Positions 61,797-64,000 of a DNA stretch of 64,000 nucleotides are shown in pieces. Made by a program: the position numbers and the translations under genes. Numbering within the stretch: the first letter of the stretch is position 1; every line of letters begins with the position of its first letter. A model generated the notes under the pieces. The model was given only the letters and a program-made list of their open reading frames with translations, did not search any database and was not told the origin of the DNA. Location: NCBI GenBank assembly GCA_027050775.1, contig JALUBH010000007.1, positions 1 through 64,000 of the forward strand. Reading direction: 5' to 3'. Source of the DNA: Campylobacteraceae bacterium. GTDB taxonomy: Bacteria; Campylobacterota; Campylobacteria; Campylobacterales; Sulfurospirillaceae.

Positions 61797-63067
61797 AGTA
61801 TCCCTTTAGCCGCTCTTATACCTGAAGCCCAGGCAGCAGTTATGCCTCTGCTTGTTCCTGCAGCATCGCCTATGATATAATAACCTTTCTTTACTGCAAA
61901 ATGATTATCTAAAAACTTTGGTTTGTTTGAGTATGTTTTGATTTCAGGGTAGTACAGTATGGTTGATGGATGCAAAACCCCCGGAATGATAGTATCTAGC
62001 ATTTTTAGCGATTTCCATATATCTCTTAGTATTTTCGATGGCATACTTAGAGACAAATCAGCCGCTACGGCACTTTTAAGAGTGGGCTTAAAATCATATA
62101 AATCACTATTAAATGTCTCTTCTTTACTTCTTGAACCAAGTCTAAAGTCACCAACTCTTTGCATTATCACCGAACCTCCGCTTAGTTGCATAACCATCTG
62201 ACCTAAAATTTTTCCAAACTGTTGACCACTCACAACAGGCTCTGTCAGCCGTATAGTTTTCAAGAGTGCAAAGTTTACCAAACCGTTTGGCTCATTTTCC
62301 TTTGAAAGGGAGTGTCCGTTTACGGAGTAATACCCCTTATATTTCTCCCTTACGACATGTGCACATCCGGAATTTGTGCAAAAAGTTCTAACCTTATTTG
62401 GAAAGAGGATTTTTGGATCATAATAGTCTTTCACTATCGGATAGTGTTCCTCTTTAGTCTCCACTCTGATACCAATGTCGACTATATTGTCATTATACGC
62501 AACGCCCAATATATCCATCTGTTTTTGAAGCCAGTCATAATCGGCTCTGCCCACGGCTAAAATCAAATTCTTAAATGATACGGTAGATCCATCAGACAAG
62601 ATTATCTCTTTTTTCTCCTTTTGGATACTTTTTACTTCTGTTTGCAAAGCGATCTCTACATGTAGAGCTACCAATTTTTGGATTAGTGAAGATATGAGTT
62701 GTGAAGATTTATCTGTACCGACATGTGCTTGATCTATAGAGAGAATCTCTACACCAATCTTACTGGCTCTTTTTGTATATTTTTCTATATTAAATCTCTT
62801 TTGTATCTTCGGGTTTAGGTGCATTCCCACCTCTTTAAGCAACTTTTGGGCTTCTTCTTTATTCCAATGCTCAAGAGGAAAACCAACAGGAAAAGTATAG
62901 TTTTGCTTGCAGTCATTGCGAAGTCCTCCTGAACTGATCTTTTTCTTTTCAAGCAATAAAATTGAACTCTTAGAATTTTGAGCTATCTTAAAAGCAGCTC
63001 CAAGCCCGGCAGGACCGGATCCAACAATAATAACATCATAATACGGTTTTATAGTTTTATTTTTCAT
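61793..63067 (-). CDS. FAD-dependent oxidoreductase (COG2509-like)
   Basis: A 424-residue flavoprotein. The N-terminal Rossmann motif VGSGPAGLGAAFK is near residues 15-27, and the C-terminal FAD/NAD closing block IGDAAGTSRGITAAWASG is at the end. It resembles the uncharacterised dehydrogenases of the COG2509 group; the substrate is unknown. I chose the ATG at 63067 over the longer GTG start at 63136, which would overlap the repressor gene. No Shine-Dalgarno is seen, but TATACT lies 7 bases upstream, so it may be translated from a leaderless message. Confidence 0.84.
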   Translation of the reverse strand: MKNKTIKPYYDVIIVGSGPAGLGAAFKIAQNSKSSILLLEKKKISSGGLRNDCKQNYTFPVGFPLEHWNKEEAQKLLKEVGMHLNPKIQKRFNIEKYTKRASKIGVEILSIDQAHVGTDKSSQLISSLIQKLVALHVEIALQTEVKSIQKEKKEIILSDGSTVSFKNLILAVGRADYDWLQKQMDILGVAYNDNIVDIGIRVETKEEHYPIVKDYYDPKILFPNKVRTFCTNSGCAHVVREKYKGYYSVNGHSLSKENEPNGLVNFALLKTIRLTEPVVSGQQFGKILGQMVMQLSGGSVIMQRVGDFRLGSRSKEETFNSDLYDFKPTLKSAVAADLSLSMPSKILRDIWKSLKMLDTIIPGVLHPSTILYYPEIKTYSNKPKFLDNHFAVKKGYYIIGDAAGTSRGITAAWASGIRAAKGIL

Positions 63068-63101
63068 AAGGTAGAGTATAACACAAAATATATTAGACTT
63101 A

Positions 63102-63773
63102 TCACATAATACCTCTAGTGAGTCTCTGAATAACACCCAAAACTTTTCCTGTTATCAAGACATCCTCGAAAGCTATAGTTTCTATATCATACTCAGGATT
63201 TTGAGATATAAGCTTTAACTTGCCATCAGCAGTTATATCTAACCTTTTTACGAGTGTTCCACCTGGAGTCTGCAAAACATATATCTCTTTTTTATCTTTA
63301 AGAGGCACTATTTGACTTCTATCTACAAAAATAACAGAACCGTCTTTTATAACGGGCTCCATAGAATCTCCCGTAACATTTATAGCTTCTATGTTTTTAA
63401 GCTTATACCTCCCGCCAAGCACCATAGCCAACTCTTCATCAACTCTTATACTCTCATAATCTTCATTATCGTTTATAGCTCCTCCACCGGCTGAAGTGTT
63501 TATCTGTTTGAAATATTTTAGAGTTATAAGCTTGTCGGTTGGTTGCATTAAAGATTCGGGAGATTGATCAAATAATATATAATTTATGACTATATTTTCT
63601 TTAGCACAAAACTCTACAATTGGTCTTAATGGAGGATTTCCACTCTTTTTCGACCTTGAAAAATGCTCCTTTGTGATACCTAACTCTCTTGCTATATCGC
63701 TATCAAAAATTTTCTTCTTTTTAGATTGTTGCATATATACTCTTATCTTTTCTATAACACTATTAAAATCCAA
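63102..63773 (-). CDS. LexA/CI-like S24 self-cleaving repressor
   Basis: A 223-residue regulator with an N-terminal helix-turn-helix (about 10-60, containing [20 protein letters not shown]) and a C-terminal S24 protease domain. The domain has the active Ser in [14 protein letters not shown], the Lys in GTLVKRLDI and a possible Ala-Gly cleavage site in [12 protein letters not shown] chose the TTG at 63773, 5 bases after GGAGG, because the TTG at 63785 lies inside it. Self-cleavage on DNA damage would release its targets. It is divergent from a Y-family polymerase gene, a likely target. Confidence 0.85.
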   Translation of the reverse strand: MDFNSVIEKIRVYMQQSKKKKIFDSDIARELGITKEHFSRSKKSGNPPLRPIVEFCAKENIVINYILFDQSPESLMQPTDKLITLKYFKQINTSAGGGAINDNEDYESIRVDEELAMVLGGRYKLKNIEAINVTGDSMEPVIKDGSVIFVDRSQIVPLKDKKEIYVLQTPGGTLVKRLDITADGKLKLISQNPEYDIETIAFEDVLITGKVLGVIQRLTRGIM

Positions 63774-63788
63774 AATATCCTCCAAAAG

Positions 63789-63804
63789 TTGATAAATACA
63801 TCAA
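63789..63804. promoter_or_regulatory. Candidate operator of the LexA-like repressor
   Basis: TTGAT-AAATAC-ATCAA is a perfect 5-bp inverted repeat, 16 bases upstream of the repressor start. On the minus strand a TATAAT box (63821-63816) ends 12 bases before it, so binding here would block the repressor's own transcript. On the plus strand it sits before the polymerase gene start region, fitting shared control. Confidence 0.6.
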
Positions 63805-63872
63805 TTTATATGACTATTATATCAAAAATATTAGATAATTACTACTCTAAAAAGACGGGTAAAGGAGGGTAT

Positions 63873-64000
63873 GTGAAAATTCACTTAGATATGGATTGTT
63901 TTTTTGCAAGTTGCGAAAGAGCAATAAACCCAAGACTACGCAACAAACCTATAGCAGTAGGCGGACGAAGTGATACAAAGATATTTGAGAAAAACTTCAC
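63873..64000 (+). CDS. Y-family DNA polymerase (DinB/UmuC-like), N-terminal part
   Basis: The gene runs off the window end after 42 codons. GTG at 63873 follows AAAGGAGGGTAT. The start [20 protein letters not shown] is the classic Y-family active-site beginning, with the metal-binding DMD and the nucleotide-binding [10 protein letters not shown] follows. These polymerases copy damaged DNA. It is divergently transcribed from the LexA-like repressor, as in damage-inducible systems. Whether it is DinB or an UmuC/ImuB type needs the missing C-terminal part. Confidence 0.85.
   Translation, partial: MKIHLDMDCFFASCERAINPRLRNKPIAVGGRSDTKIFEKNF

Overview
The window looks like a chromosomal segment of a Campylobacterota (epsilonproteobacterial) bacterium, most like the Sulfurimonas/Sulfurovum type of sulfur- and nitrogen-cycling relatives. 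This rests on several things: low G+C; an eight-heme hydroxylamine-oxidoreductase-like cytochrome paired with a NapC/NrfH quinol dehydrogenase; a three-domain NifU with NifS; CcoG; the gene strings folE-fliI and tig-clpP-(GGDEF)-def-comM; a DUF1104 protein; and an Hcp-type Sel1 protein. No genus is proven.

Layout. 285-6605 (minus strand) is one tightly packed run: a STAS-MlaE permease, MlaF ATPase, MlaD, an auxiliary lipoprotein, a GAF protein, a DUF1104 protein, a response regulator, a histidine kinase and a small cytochrome c. This would couple lipid transport at the envelope to a sensory system. 6891-10445 (plus) carries an NfnAB-like flavoprotein pair and NhaA, followed by a chemoreceptor remnant. 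10887-16921 (minus) holds tcdA, surE, a SpoIIAA-like tandem protein, nfeD and stomatin (separated by a 270-bp MITE-like element), a Kef-type antiporter and a LysR regulator. 17026-21300 is an accessory zone: yeiH, a CAP-domain protein, mazEF, broken antitoxins, a second yeiH 3' end and an internally deleted IS110-type element. 21322-24165 (minus) has a PpiC-type chaperone and the haoA/NrfH-like pair.

24338-33530 contains housekeeping and hypothetical genes (acyl-CoA ligase, ABC-F, glutaredoxin, purM, coaE, dapF, Bax-like). 33494-41041 is translation and envelope: prfA, rpsT, glmM, lspA, panE, tRNA-Val, thrS, infC, rpmI, rplT. 41167-48619 has a cytochrome c, a DsbC-like protein, ccoG with a recombinase-like regulator, rpsU, an HTH protein, hprA, yajQ, a ferritin-like protein and DUF423. 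48721-53276 covers a methyltransferase stub, nifU, nifS, fliI and folE. 53409-60410 is a plus-strand run tig-clpP-GGDEF-like-def-comM-nnr-purN. 60507-61047 is a five-tRNA cluster, followed by an Hcp-like gene, an FAD oxidoreductase and a divergent LexA-like repressor/Y-family polymerase pair cut by the window end.

Most notable signals outside ordinary genes: (i) an intergenic two-hairpin repeat in at least three copies, with base changes that preserve both stems; (ii) strong over-representation of the palindrome CTACATGTAG, usually read in the Leu-His-Val frame; (iii) a MITE-like element whose terminal repeat supplies the ribosome-binding site of nfeD and the last base of the stomatin stop codon; (iv) an IS110-type remnant that has lost the middle of its recombinase but keeps a structured non-coding end that could hold a bridge RNA; (v) an SOS-like repressor/polymerase pair with a clear inverted-repeat operator; (vi) a recombinase-fold protein lacking the usual catalytic arginine motif upstream of ccoG. 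No CRISPR array, rRNA or prophage was seen.
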